A program made the translations under genes and the position numbers. 64,000 nucleotides of DNA from Methanogenium organophilum (GTDB taxonomy: Archaea; Halobacteriota; Methanomicrobia; Methanomicrobiales; Methanomicrobiaceae), in assembly GCF_026684035.1 (NCBI RefSeq), contig NZ_CP113361.1, forward strand, positions 930,001 through 994,000, written 5' to 3'. Within the stretch, counting starts at the first letter, position 1. Each line of letters opens with the position of its first letter. Below the pieces are notes generated by a model. The model was not told the DNA's origin and made no database searches. It saw only the letters and a list, made by a program, of their open reading frames with translations. Below, piece after piece: positions 55,778 to 64,000 of the stretch.

Positions 55778-57754
55778 TTAATCCTCCGTAAATTTGCGTA
55801 ATTTTCCAAATGGTTTGTATTTTCTGCCTCCACCCTTGTAGAACTTGGTGAAGAATTCGACATAGTGTAGACGAATTGAGTGTAACCCGCCACCCAGAAT
55901 ACCAAGAGCGGTATTGAGCGTGTGGCCGATCAAAAATACCACAATTCCAACTAAGATAAGAATGACTCCGACAACACTCAGGTTTGCCAGCTGCGGATCG
56001 ATGATCAGTTCGATTGCGATATAGTTTGTAACCATTGCAATCGCAACAGAGGAAAGACCTACTGCGGCAAGACGGGTGTATGACAGCACGTGGCTGACAA
56101 TGGTCGGAAGCTCCATTAACTCAAGCACTGAATCCTGCCCGATACCAATCACTCCTATGACAATAAGAATGGCACCAGCCATACCGAACCCGTTGAATCC
56201 CATAAAGACAGCAGGGTATCCGGCGAGAACAGGCATTAACGGCATCTCAAAGAGAGACCACAGAATCAGGAGTATACCCCACATTGCAAGAATCCAGCCA
56301 AACTGGCCGAAGATAACTTTACTCCGGTGTTTGCCGGGCTTAATCATCCGTGAAGCATTGTACATGTGGAGTGCGCGTCCAAGTGTGATGTGAAGAATAC
56401 CGATCCAGGCGGTAAGAACGAGCATAAGCACTGCATCCGGCCCATGGCCGCTTGCATGACTGCCGATATTTAAGTGACGGTTGATACCGATCGGGTCCCA
56501 CGGAAGGGCAAACCCTAAGAACTCACTATATAGCAGACCAAAGATGATACTCGAAATACTTGCGTTTCTAAACACATCGAGGAGCTGTTTTCCTGCACCT
56601 TCTTTCAGGTATCTCCGGAGATAATACCCGAGTGCAAGGAGAATAATACCGTATCCGACATCACCAAGGATAAAACCAAAGAATATCGGGAAGACGATAG
56701 AGACCAGAATGGTCGGATCAAATTCATTGTACTGAGGACGTGAATAGATATCCATCAGCATTTCTGTCGGCTTCGAGAAATCAGGGTTATGATACTCGAC
56801 CGGCACTGCATCTTCAATGGGGTCATACTCGACCTCTGAAATGAAGATCTTACCGCCGGTTGCCGACTGCAGATCTGACGTGAGTGCCGCTACGGTGTCC
56901 GTAGGAACCCACCCTTCTGCTACAAACGTTTCTTCTGTGGTGGCGAACCGAAGCGGTGCTTCCGCACGCTCCACTTCTGCCGTGAGCAGCTCATCGCATG
57001 CCACCAGAAACGCTGCGTTTTTCTCTTTCTGGGCGGAAATGCGCCCGGAAACCGCCTCAAGTTCCTTCTCAAGACGGGTAATCTCATGAGTATACCACAC
57101 TGTCCGCTCCCCGGCGGTGCCATCCTCGTCCGGAATCGAAAGGGGCTGGTACCCTGCGTCGAAGAGTTCGCGTTCGGCCTCTTCTGCCGCGTCACGGGGA
57201 ACAACTGCTATCAGCAGATTGCTCTTGTCATAGGCAACAGAGAACGTCTCATTCGGAACACCAAGACTGACGGGTGCGGGAACAAGTCCTGCATAAACTA
57301 CAAAATTCTCGAAACCCCTCAGGTCGGCAAGATTCGCCGGAAATGCGGTAAATGGTTTCAGTTCTGCAACCCGTGTCTCGTAATCACGAATCGTGTTCTC
57401 AAGAGAGAGCCGTTCCTCGGAAAGTTTCGCCGCTTCCTCTTCAACAGCCTGCAGCTCACGCTCAATGCGCTGCTGGACCTGGGATGCCGGCACCTTCGTT
57501 TCACTCGAATCCATACCCTGGGGAGAAACACCATAGATGTTCTCAATCGACCGGATACGGACGAGTTCTGATGAGGATTCACTCGCTCCGGGAAGAGGCA
57601 TGCCAATTTTACATCCCTCAAGACCCTGTGCATCTGATTCGACAAAATCTTCGATATCGAAGACATTGTGGCGGTACAACTCACGTACTACGGCTTCAAG
57701 CTGATCTTTTGACGCTGCTATGAGCAGCCGGCTCATTGTCTGTGTGTCAAACAT
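55778..57754 (-). CDS. atpI: A-type ATP synthase subunit I (a subunit)
   Basis: A 658-residue protein: soluble N-terminal domain (to about 320) with paired helices, then seven or eight membrane helices that carry the ion channel. GDVGYGIILLALGYYLRR, GRALHMYNASRMIKPGK and SYTRLAAVGLSSVAIAM are family signatures; the last contains the conserved Arg facing the c ring. Its start overlaps atpH by 8 bp if ATG 57754 is used. Confidence 0.94.
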   Translation of the reverse strand: MFDTQTMSRLLIAASKDQLEAVVRELYRHNVFDIEDFVESDAQGLEGCKIGMPLPGASESSSELVRIRSIENIYGVSPQGMDSSETKVPASQVQQRIERELQAVEEEAAKLSEERLSLENTIRDYETRVAELKPFTAFPANLADLRGFENFVVYAGLVPAPVSLGVPNETFSVAYDKSNLLIAVVPRDAAEEAERELFDAGYQPLSIPDEDGTAGERTVWYTHEITRLEKELEAVSGRISAQKEKNAAFLVACDELLTAEVERAEAPLRFATTEETFVAEGWVPTDTVAALTSDLQSATGGKIFISEVEYDPIEDAVPVEYHNPDFSKPTEMLMDIYSRPQYNEFDPTILVSIVFPIFFGFILGDVGYGIILLALGYYLRRYLKEGAGKQLLDVFRNASISSIIFGLLYSEFLGFALPWDPIGINRHLNIGSHASGHGPDAVLMLVLTAWIGILHITLGRALHMYNASRMIKPGKHRSKVIFGQFGWILAMWGILLILWSLFEMPLMPVLAGYPAVFMGFNGFGMAGAILIVIGVIGIGQDSVLELMELPTIVSHVLSYTRLAAVGLSSVAIAMVTNYIAIELIIDPQLANLSVVGVILILVGIVVFLIGHTLNTALGILGGGLHSIRLHYVEFFTKFYKGGGRKYKPFGKLRKFTED

Positions 57755-58070
57755 TGAGCTTCACCTTGAACTGGTTCACGAGCAGCTCGACCGCCCCTTC
57801 AAGGTTCTTTTTTGATTCTGCCCGCACCGATGCAGCCTGTTTTTCACCATCTGCGATGATAACAGCCGCTTTTTTCTCGGCGTCAGCGTGTGCGTCGCTA
57901 ATCCGCTTAGCTTTGTACTCTTCAGCACCTTCAGTCTCTTTCGCAATCAGATTTTCAGCTTCAACCCGCGCATCGGCAAGCATTTTTGCCTTCTCTGCAC
58001 GAGCAGCCTGAATCATGGATCTGCTTTCTTCTTCTGTCTTTTTGATGCTCTGTAAGACCTCAGTCTTCAT
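57747..58070 (-). CDS. atpH: A-type ATP synthase subunit H (stator)
   Basis: The 107-residue first gene of the operon is a coiled-coil stator protein: long alternating Ala/Glu/Lys helix with IQAARAEKAKMLADARVEAE and KQAASVRAESKKNLEGA. A TTG stands one codon upstream; ATG 58070 is better placed behind the ribosome site. Confidence 0.88.
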   Translation of the reverse strand: MKTEVLQSIKKTEEESRSMIQAARAEKAKMLADARVEAENLIAKETEGAEEYKAKRISDAHADAEKKAAVIIADGEKQAASVRAESKKNLEGAVELLVNQFKVKLNV

Positions 58071-58074
58071 CAAT

Positions 58075-58084
58075 CCCTCCTCTC
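58075..58084 (-). promoter_or_regulatory. Ribosome binding site of the atp operon
   Basis: GAGAGGAGGG on the minus strand lies about 6 bp from ATG 58070. An AT-rich stretch upstream (58110-58140) probably contains the promoter; no single TATA box stands out. Confidence 0.6.
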
Positions 58085-58303
58085 ACGGCAATACAATAAC
58101 TCATGAAAAGGAAATGTATTAATGGTTGTTATTTTCAGCCCGTATCAGACACAATTTCCTTTTTCAGATAACTGGTATTTCGGCATCTGTTTAAGAAACA
58201 AAAAGAGAATCAGGAATTTTAACGAACACCTCACCGGATGAGGTGTGCTACCGGAAGGGGAGGGACTTCCCTTCCGGAGTATTCAGGCGTGCATACCGCC
58301 ACA

Positions 58304-58795
58304 TCATTCGTGATACCAGATATTCACAGCGGTTGTCACCGGACGGTTCTCCGAATTCAGCAGAGCGATCGTGAGGTCGCGGTCACCCACATACGTGTAG
58401 GTGCCGGATGTAACATCCTCATAGGTTGCAACCGCATAATAGTCACCGGAATTTGTCATCATTTTGGTCTTAAAATTCACCAGCTCATCCGGCGTCAAAA
58501 AGAACAGCGTAAGAGGGCCCGATGCATCAACCTCTACCCGCAGGGCCTGGAAATACTCCCCGTTTTTGTTGGGTTTATAGGACTGAAACTCCCCCAGTCT
58601 CCCAATTGAGACACTGCCTTCACGCCAGATTGTCCAGCCCTCGTTCCCCTCTGCAATATCAGGTGTCGGCGTCGGATCCGGAGTGATCACCACAACCGAC
58701 ATATCAGTACCTTCCCCCGTATCCGTACAGCCGCATGCCACACAAAAAGCGCATATGACTGCCGCTGCACAGAATCCACCTATGATCCTCTTCAT
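58304..58795 (-). CDS. Exported lipoprotein of unknown function
   Basis: A 163-residue protein. Signal peptide GGFCAAAVICAFCVACGC ends in a lipobox. A short Thr/Pro linker is followed by a beta-rich domain (SVSIGRLGEFQSYKPNKN, LTLFFLTPDELVNFK, SGTYTYVGDRDLTIALL). The pattern recalls beta-sandwich domains of other lipoproteins of the genome (12705, 22058), without clear homology. No family name. Confidence 0.65.
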   Translation of the reverse strand: MKRIIGGFCAAAVICAFCVACGCTDTGEGTDMSVVVITPDPTPTPDIAEGNEGWTIWREGSVSIGRLGEFQSYKPNKNGEYFQALRVEVDASGPLTLFFLTPDELVNFKTKMMTNSGDYYAVATYEDVTSGTYTYVGDRDLTIALLNSENRPVTTAVNIWYHE

Positions 58796-58921
58796 CTGTT
58801 CACCACTTCACAGAATCTGGGTTAATATCCGGGTTAATTAAGTATACGCATCAGTGCAAACAGACCGCGCCCACGCCTTCGGAGTCACCGGCACCGAATT
58901 ATTGCCGAAATCCGCGCCGTA

Positions 58922-59392
58922 CTACAGGGACAGGGGCCCCGGTGGAAAGAGAAGATACTCCATTCGGTTTGGATCAAATCCCTCGATGCAGACACACTCC
59001 CCGTCTGCTGCCATCCCCAGTCCGGAGAGCTCTCCTGACGAACAGATCACATCCTGGTCCGGGTGGGTGCCGCGGATAATATCCGCCTTCGGCATAATGG
59101 CAGGAGCAACCGAGATCACCATCCGCAGACGGGATGAGCCGGGATGCCCTTTGGGAAGCACCACCATCGGCTGACGATAGGTCCGCACCAGTTCACACAG
59201 CATTCGTGCCTGTTCGGGGTCACCACCCTCCGGGGCGGACACCACGATAAGGTCTCCCCGGTGCACCCCCTGAAACACCTCTGCGTCATTCGTCTCAATG
59301 GGCAGGGCAAAGGTATCAGGCGCTCGGGCAACCAGAAAAAACGATGATTCTCCACGGATGAGAAGATATCCGCAGGAGAGAGGGACCCTCAT
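58922..59392 (-). CDS. Unknown protein coupled to a zinc ribbon gene
   Basis: About 156 residues, mixed alpha/beta: MRVPLSCGYLLIRGESSFFL, VHRGDLIVVSAPEGGDPEQ, QPMVVLPKGHPGSSRLRMVI, and a Cys near the end (GECVCIEGF). I chose ATG 59392 because it overlaps the stop of the zinc-ribbon gene (ATGA), so the two are cotranslated. The family is not recognised. Its neighbours are the archaellin-like gene and the ATP synthase. Confidence 0.6.
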   Translation of the reverse strand: MRVPLSCGYLLIRGESSFFLVARAPDTFALPIETNDAEVFQGVHRGDLIVVSAPEGGDPEQARMLCELVRTYRQPMVVLPKGHPGSSRLRMVISVAPAIMPKADIIRGTHPDQDVICSSGELSGLGMAADGECVCIEGFDPNRMEYLLFPPGPLSL

Positions 59393-59541
59393 ACTTCCGT
59401 CACATTCTCGGACTGGCATGACGGGCAGACCGGATGGCGGCCGACCGCCTCAAACACCGCCCCACAGTCATTGCAACGGTATTTCTTTCCCTTTAACCCT
59501 TCATCCAGTTCTACATCAATTGGTCCGCCGGTTGAACACAT
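59389..59541 (-). CDS. Small zinc ribbon protein
   Basis: A 50-residue protein: YRCNDCGAVFEAVGRHPVCP followed by SCQS forms a four-Cys zinc ribbon (C-x2-C and C-x2-C). It is preceded by an acidic N-terminus (PIDVELDEGLKGKK). Similar short ribbons occur in archaeal information-processing contexts. ATGA overlap with the next gene shows coupling. Confidence 0.75.
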   Translation of the reverse strand: MCSTGGPIDVELDEGLKGKKYRCNDCGAVFEAVGRHPVCPSCQSENVTEV

Positions 59542-59598
59542 GCGTTATCACCATCCATTTTATGCCACGTACGAATATAAGGCTAATGCCCGTGGGCC

Positions 59599-60186
59599 TC
59601 AGACGAGGATCATGACCGGATCAGTCTTGGACGGTGCAACGCCTGCAAACCGCCAGGAACCACTGTCGGGGAGAATGACGGTCAGCACAAATTCACCCTT
59701 CACCGGTATCTCCTGCCCCTCCGGCAGAGAAACTTCAATCGTAAACCGTTCATTATCTTCTAAAAAGAGGTCTTCCTCTGCTGCTGCAGGCATCCTGCGG
59801 ATGATGCCCCAGGTGCCCGCGAGAGGCGCATCCGTTACGAGCGGGTCCGCAGCAGCAATCGCCACAATATTGTCCGGTGTTGCCACACTCACCTGCACGC
59901 GGGAGAAATCAATCATATCACTGCCCGCGGGGATGACAAAGGTCACCCGCAGCGCACCAAGACTCTCTCCCCGTTCCACCCCGTGAATGCTGCCCGTCGT
60001 TACCACAGTTGTGCCCGCTTCGTTGACCCCCTCTTCCGCCACCGAACGGGTCTTTTCCGCAGAAAAATATCCGAGATTTAAGATAACCATGGCAAGGACG
60101 GATGCCGCCACTACCGCGGTAATCAGGATGATGGCCGCCTCAATGCCCATCATACCGTCTTCATCCGTTGTTCTCTGCCACCTCAT
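59599..60186 (-). CDS. Archaellin-like protein
   Basis: The N-terminus has a class III signal peptide: charged leader MRWQRTTDEDG, then the hydrophobic helix MMGIEAAIILITAVVAASVL, cleaved by the FlaK-type peptidase after the Gly. The outer domain (about 60-195) has the archaellin pattern, with DMIDFSRVQVSVATPDNIV and EEDLFLEDNERFTIEVSLPE. Length 195 is within the family. It follows the ArlJ gene by 13 bp. It is either an archaellin or a type IV pilin of an adhesion pilus. Confidence 0.8.
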   Translation of the reverse strand: MRWQRTTDEDGMMGIEAAIILITAVVAASVLAMVILNLGYFSAEKTRSVAEEGVNEAGTTVVTTGSIHGVERGESLGALRVTFVIPAGSDMIDFSRVQVSVATPDNIVAIAAADPLVTDAPLAGTWGIIRRMPAAAEEDLFLEDNERFTIEVSLPEGQEIPVKGEFVLTVILPDSGSWRFAGVAPSKTDPVMILV

Positions 60187-60199
60187 GATATCTTTCGCC

Positions 60200-62137
60200 T
60201 CAGAATGCCAGATTAAATATGACGAGAGTGATGATGAGCATAACCACCGTATGCTTCACCCCCGCCTTCACCGACCCCTCACCCATCTGCCCCGCAATCA
60301 GGCCGGAGAAGAAGGCATTAATCAGGCAGGCATGGAAAAGCAGCCGGGAGATGATGACCAGGGTGCCGGACTCAACGATGGCAAGCATGGAGTCCGGTAC
60401 ATTCTGCATCCCTTCACCTGCTACCAGCTCCTCCAGAATGGAGAGGAAGTTCCAGTCCAGTACGACCACGACAAACACAAATACCGCAAAGGCGAGGTAG
60501 ATGACGATGATGTAGATGATCATGTCAGAGAGACGTTCGCGTTTCAGTGCCTCTGACATCCGTGCATCATTTGCGGCAATCGAGAGCACTTCCGCGATAT
60601 CCCCCGTCATCTCACTCGCTTTGGTGATCAGTGTCACGTTCCGGGCAATCGCGGCCGTCTGGACCCGGTGTTCAAACCGGATGAGAGCATCCGAGAAGAC
60701 ACCGCCCCAGTCAAGGTCGCGTTTAATCCGGCGAATCTCATAGGATATCAGTCCCAGATTCGTCTTTTCCAGGACAGATATGGCCCGTGCCGGTGTCAGA
60801 CCGACACGGTTGATGCCCGAGAGGCGGGAGAGGAATTCCGGAATACTCGCCTCAATCCCGCGGACCTTTCGTCTCCATAATTCATGAATACCGGCATAGG
60901 GCATAAGGACGATAAGAAATGCAATGATCAGGTGATCATCGACCACTCCCAGATACACCTCAATGTCCTGATACTGCGGCACCACGAGGTAGACAAAGGT
61001 GAGATAGATGAGCATCAGGGGAACTGTTACCAGAAATGTCCGGTTCACATCGACCAAAAACCAGTCAAGGGGATGGCGCACAAATTCCCAGACCTTTCTC
61101 CAGCGATCATTGTGATAGAGTGTTTCAAAGAGACCCTCTTCGCCCTCGCGTTTTACAACCCGCACGTCCCTGAACTCACGGAGCACCACCTTCCGTGTCA
61201 CCCGCCGCACATCATCGGTGTGCATGGATATCATATCCACAAAGATGATGAAGATCAGGGAACCGATGGGAATGAGCCCGTAGACAATCACCGTCAGCTG
61301 GACAACGGAAGTCTGCCCCATCAGCCCCACCACCACCATAATGATGATCAAAAAGAGGGGGCCTGCGACAAAGAGCGTCACATATGACTCTGCCACCAGT
61401 TGCAGCGTAGAGAGAAACTGCTTCTGCTGGAACCGGGCATCATCCTGGTACACCCGCACCCGCGACTCCAGAAAACCCGCTACATTCCCTCCCGATTCGA
61501 TGATCGAGACAAAGTCCTCGAGAAAGTCCTTCATCTGCTCTGAAGGGGTGGTTAACGAGAGGGTGCGAATCGCATTGACCACGTCAGACCCGAAATACTC
61601 GGTGTCACGCACCACCTGCCGGCATTCATACGCCACTTCCCCGTAGACATCTGCATTTTCCGAGAGGGATTTAAAAATCGGAAGGATCTCAGAACCCCCG
61701 CGGCGCATCGCATACATATAGCTGACCGCATTGTGCAGGCTCAGGTTGATACGGACGGCCCGGTTATCCTTCATCATTGTGGGATAGCGGAGCAGCAACT
61801 GGTAGATACCGAGTGAAGCAACAGCAAAAAAGACGACCATTACAAGACTGCGCTGCACCATCTCCGGCAGCGTCGGCTGGGTGATGGTGAACGAGGGGAT
61901 GGTTGTACTAAAGATATTGACGATGCCGGTCTGCACCTCGGGGAAGAAGAGCAGCATCGCAACCAAATACCCGAAAATTCCGATGACTGCCCCAAAAGCA
62001 ACAGAGATCAGCACACAGTAGGTGAGATACTGCTCAATAGTAAGCCCGGTGCGTGCGGAGAGGAGGTCTTCACGCACAGAACGATACTTTGCCGGACGGC
62101 GCCCGATGACCCAGTGAGCATACCTGTCGATGATCAT
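60200..62137 (-). CDS. arlJ: ArlJ/FlaJ-family membrane platform protein
   Basis: A 645-residue membrane protein with the T2SSF domain twice: helices grouped in the first and last parts (ISVAFGAVIGIFGYLVAML, VTLFVAGPLFLIIIMVVVG, HLIIAFLIVLMPYAG, IIVIYLAFAVFVFVVVVLD) around cytoplasmic helices carrying ISIIESGGNVAGFLESR-like residues (SIIESGGNVAGFLESRVRVY). It anchors the filament and couples to ArlI. Start overlaps the ArlI stop by 4 bp. Confidence 0.82.
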   Translation of the reverse strand: MIIDRYAHWVIGRRPAKYRSVREDLLSARTGLTIEQYLTYCVLISVAFGAVIGIFGYLVAMLLFFPEVQTGIVNIFSTTIPSFTITQPTLPEMVQRSLVMVVFFAVASLGIYQLLLRYPTMMKDNRAVRINLSLHNAVSYMYAMRRGGSEILPIFKSLSENADVYGEVAYECRQVVRDTEYFGSDVVNAIRTLSLTTPSEQMKDFLEDFVSIIESGGNVAGFLESRVRVYQDDARFQQKQFLSTLQLVAESYVTLFVAGPLFLIIIMVVVGLMGQTSVVQLTVIVYGLIPIGSLIFIIFVDMISMHTDDVRRVTRKVVLREFRDVRVVKREGEEGLFETLYHNDRWRKVWEFVRHPLDWFLVDVNRTFLVTVPLMLIYLTFVYLVVPQYQDIEVYLGVVDDHLIIAFLIVLMPYAGIHELWRRKVRGIEASIPEFLSRLSGINRVGLTPARAISVLEKTNLGLISYEIRRIKRDLDWGGVFSDALIRFEHRVQTAAIARNVTLITKASEMTGDIAEVLSIAANDARMSEALKRERLSDMIIYIIVIYLAFAVFVFVVVVLDWNFLSILEELVAGEGMQNVPDSMLAIVESGTLVIISRLLFHACLINAFFSGLIAGQMGEGSVKAGVKHTVVMLIITLVIFNLAF

Positions 62138-63966
62138 ATCACTGCCTGTTTCAGGTCGTCAATCGAGGATAGTACAGAGTCAGCATCTATATCATAGGCC
62201 CTGAGAATGCGTGAAACCGTGATGTAATTCGTAATATCCTGATCCTTCATTGCATTCAGAACCTGTATCCGGCGGTTCACCTCAGAAGTAAGGTTCTCAT
62301 ACGTCCAGCCACGCTGTTCCATGATTGCCGCATAGACGATAGAACGGCCGCTGAAGCTGAATACATCGGTAACCGGATCATACTCAAAGACCGTATTCAC
62401 CCGGAGATTACCGGTGCCGGAGTCAATGCCCGCGATCTCCACGATCTCTGTTGACCGCCTGACCCGCTCCCGCCCAATGTAGGTGAGTGCCTGGATGCTC
62501 ACGATGTCGAGCGCCTGCACCATATTTCGCGGCACATTGAGCGGCTGGTTTTCCAGCCGGTGAATAGCGGAGTCCACATCATTCGCATGCATCGTCGAGA
62601 AGGTGGTGTGGCCCGTGTTCATTGCCTGGAAAAGTGTCTGCGCTTCATTGCCACGGACCTCCCCCACGATGATATACTCGGGCCGCTGGCGCATGGCAGC
62701 CTTCAGGAGGTCAAACATATCGATTTTCGCCGAGGATGTATCCGTGATCGCGTCCCGGGTGACCGATGCAATCCAGTTCTCGTGATAGAGCGTAATTTCA
62801 CGGGTATCTTCAATGGAGACAACCTTGGATAGTTGGGGGAGGAACAGTGAGACCGCATTAAGGGATGTCGTCTTTCCGGATGCCGTCCCGCCCACAAAAA
62901 GGAGGTTTTTATTATTCTCGATGGCCATCCAGAAGTAGGCAAGGGCCTCCGCAGAGAAGGTGCCGCGGGTCATCAGCTCAACAGGCGAGAACGGCTCTTC
63001 ACGGAATTTGCGTATCGTAAATGACGTACCACGGGTCGTCACCTCACTGCCATAGGTGAGCTGCAGGCGCGACCCGTCCGGGAGGGTGGCGTCCAGTACC
63101 GGATTTGATATGGATACATGCTTCCCGGACCGCTGCGACAGCCGGATGGCAAGCGAGTTCAGGGACTCCTCATCAAACGTGACATTGCTCTTCACATTGC
63201 GATAGGTCCGGTGATAGAGAAAGACCGGGACACCGATACCGTCACAGGAGATATCCTCGAGGTTCGGGTCCATCATCAGCGGTTCAAGACGGGCCCAGCC
63301 GAGGAAGTTCCGGTTCATATAGTACATCACGCGGTAATACGAAGGCAGGGAGAGGACTACCCCGTAGTCATCGAGAAGACCAATTGTCTTTGAACGGAGC
63401 ACCACTTCACGGTCCTGCATCACCTCGTCATCGGTGAGAATCAGCACATCGCGGAGGTCGGCGTGGAGCCGTTCCACGATTTCATACTCAAACTCACTCA
63501 GTTCCGGTTCATTGAGATGATATTCGTGCTGCCGGGTGACGGTGTTGAGGAGGATCATCACCTCCGAACAACCGGGCACAATCCAGTATTGCTCTACCAG
63601 TGTGTAGCCCTGCGGGACATCCGCTGCAACAAGTGACCCGTGAATCTCCATATTATAGGGGTCGGCAGTCTTTTCTCCACGGTGCAGCAGACCTGCAAGA
63701 AGCCCGGTACGCATCTTTTTTTGTTTCGCCTTTCCTTTCTTCGGTATTTCGTCCGGAGCACCGGCTCTGTTCTCATCCGGGAATAGATCCAATGAAGAAT
63801 CTTCCTCCTCTGTATATTCCTTCATTCCCGCTACGGCCTCTTCTGCGGGATCCCCTGCAGCCACGGTTCCGGAAGAACCGGGCATATGTGGCGGAGCGGA
63901 TACCGGTATAACCGGTGCCGTCAGTTTTTTGTCTGCCTGTGCCAGTTCACTGTCCTCTTCTGCCAT
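62134..63966 (-). CDS. arlI: ArlI/FlaI-family secretion ATPase
   Basis: A 610-residue ATPase of the archaeal type II/IV secretion family: ISCDGIGVPVFLYHRTYRNV N-terminal domain, Walker A GGTASGKTTSLNAVSLFL near residue 360, Asp box and Walker B (VSIEDTREITL, PEYIIVGEVRGNEAQTLF), and His-box TTFSTMHANDVDS. The first 100 residues are acidic and Pro-rich. It powers assembly of the archaellum or pilus. Confidence 0.9.
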   Translation of the reverse strand: MAEEDSELAQADKKLTAPVIPVSAPPHMPGSSGTVAAGDPAEEAVAGMKEYTEEEDSSLDLFPDENRAGAPDEIPKKGKAKQKKMRTGLLAGLLHRGEKTADPYNMEIHGSLVAADVPQGYTLVEQYWIVPGCSEVMILLNTVTRQHEYHLNEPELSEFEYEIVERLHADLRDVLILTDDEVMQDREVVLRSKTIGLLDDYGVVLSLPSYYRVMYYMNRNFLGWARLEPLMMDPNLEDISCDGIGVPVFLYHRTYRNVKSNVTFDEESLNSLAIRLSQRSGKHVSISNPVLDATLPDGSRLQLTYGSEVTTRGTSFTIRKFREEPFSPVELMTRGTFSAEALAYFWMAIENNKNLLFVGGTASGKTTSLNAVSLFLPQLSKVVSIEDTREITLYHENWIASVTRDAITDTSSAKIDMFDLLKAAMRQRPEYIIVGEVRGNEAQTLFQAMNTGHTTFSTMHANDVDSAIHRLENQPLNVPRNMVQALDIVSIQALTYIGRERVRRSTEIVEIAGIDSGTGNLRVNTVFEYDPVTDVFSFSGRSIVYAAIMEQRGWTYENLTSEVNRRIQVLNAMKDQDITNYITVSRILRAYDIDADSVLSSIDDLKQAVI

Positions 63967-64000
63967 ATCTAATCCATCTCTTGGGTATTCTCACACAGGA

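Overview
The window looks like chromosome of a methanogenic euryarchaeon, most likely Methanomicrobiales. The evidence is a complete A-type ATP synthase operon in the order H-I-K-E-C-F-A-B-D, the F420 biosynthesis enzyme CofH, an F420H2 oxidase (FprA/FpaA) divergent from an MsvR-type V4R regulator, the methanogen family DUF2115, and an ArlI/ArlJ (FlaI/FlaJ) motor pair with an archaellin-like protein. No tRNA, rRNA, CRISPR array or integrase gene was seen. The genus cannot be decided by eye.

Region 1 (1-29.3 kb) has moderate-to-high GC and is mostly ordinary. It holds a membrane-anchored double winged-helix regulator cut by the window edge, a GNAT acetyltransferase, a flavodoxin, a DHA2 MFS exporter, two alpha/beta hydrolases, DUF2115, the msvR/fpaA pair, AlkD, a CPA-type antiporter with an RCK-like domain, paralogous lipoproteins, a hotdog thioesterase, cofH with a CGGC-domain gene, two epoxyqueuosine-reductase-like ferredoxin proteins, an HTH/membrane-protein pair behind a tandem-palindrome operator, and a molybdate/tungstate ABC operon with a TsaA/TrmO gene inside it. 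A PKD-PASTA surface protein, a RelE toxin with a decayed antitoxin, a duplicated DUF6790 gene carrying an amber stop and a class-C-like serine hydrolase follow.

Region 2 (29.3-49.8 kb) is an accessory island. It opens with a 1,043-residue primase-helicase that looks like a replication protein of a mobile element. About 880 bp of that gene's 5' end and upstream region occur again in degraded form at 39.9-40.75 kb. Between the two copies lie an ISH3-like insertion sequence with readable 5-bp target duplications, an AT-rich operon with a SIR2-like/P-loop NTPase and an unknown partner, and IS21-like and PEGA debris. Beyond the second copy is a second AT-rich cluster on the minus strand: a DNA methyltransferase, then a pseudokinase-AAA ATPase whose stop overlaps the start of a two-domain metallophosphoesterase. 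Both clusters look like antiviral defence modules, and the second is the best candidate for an undescribed system. The right edge (47.8-49.8 kb) carries three copies of the 3' end of atpD separated by small cassettes (a HicB-like gene and two exported proteins), as if elements had repeatedly inserted there.

Region 3 (49.8-64 kb) is core again: atpD to atpH on the minus strand, a lipoprotein, a zinc ribbon and its coupled partner, an archaellin-like protein, ArlJ and ArlI.

The accessory clusters are visibly AT-rich beside the flanks. A diverged 63-bp repeat containing paired inverted repeats 40 bp apart occurs at the start of the GNAT gene and again at the left edge of the island.
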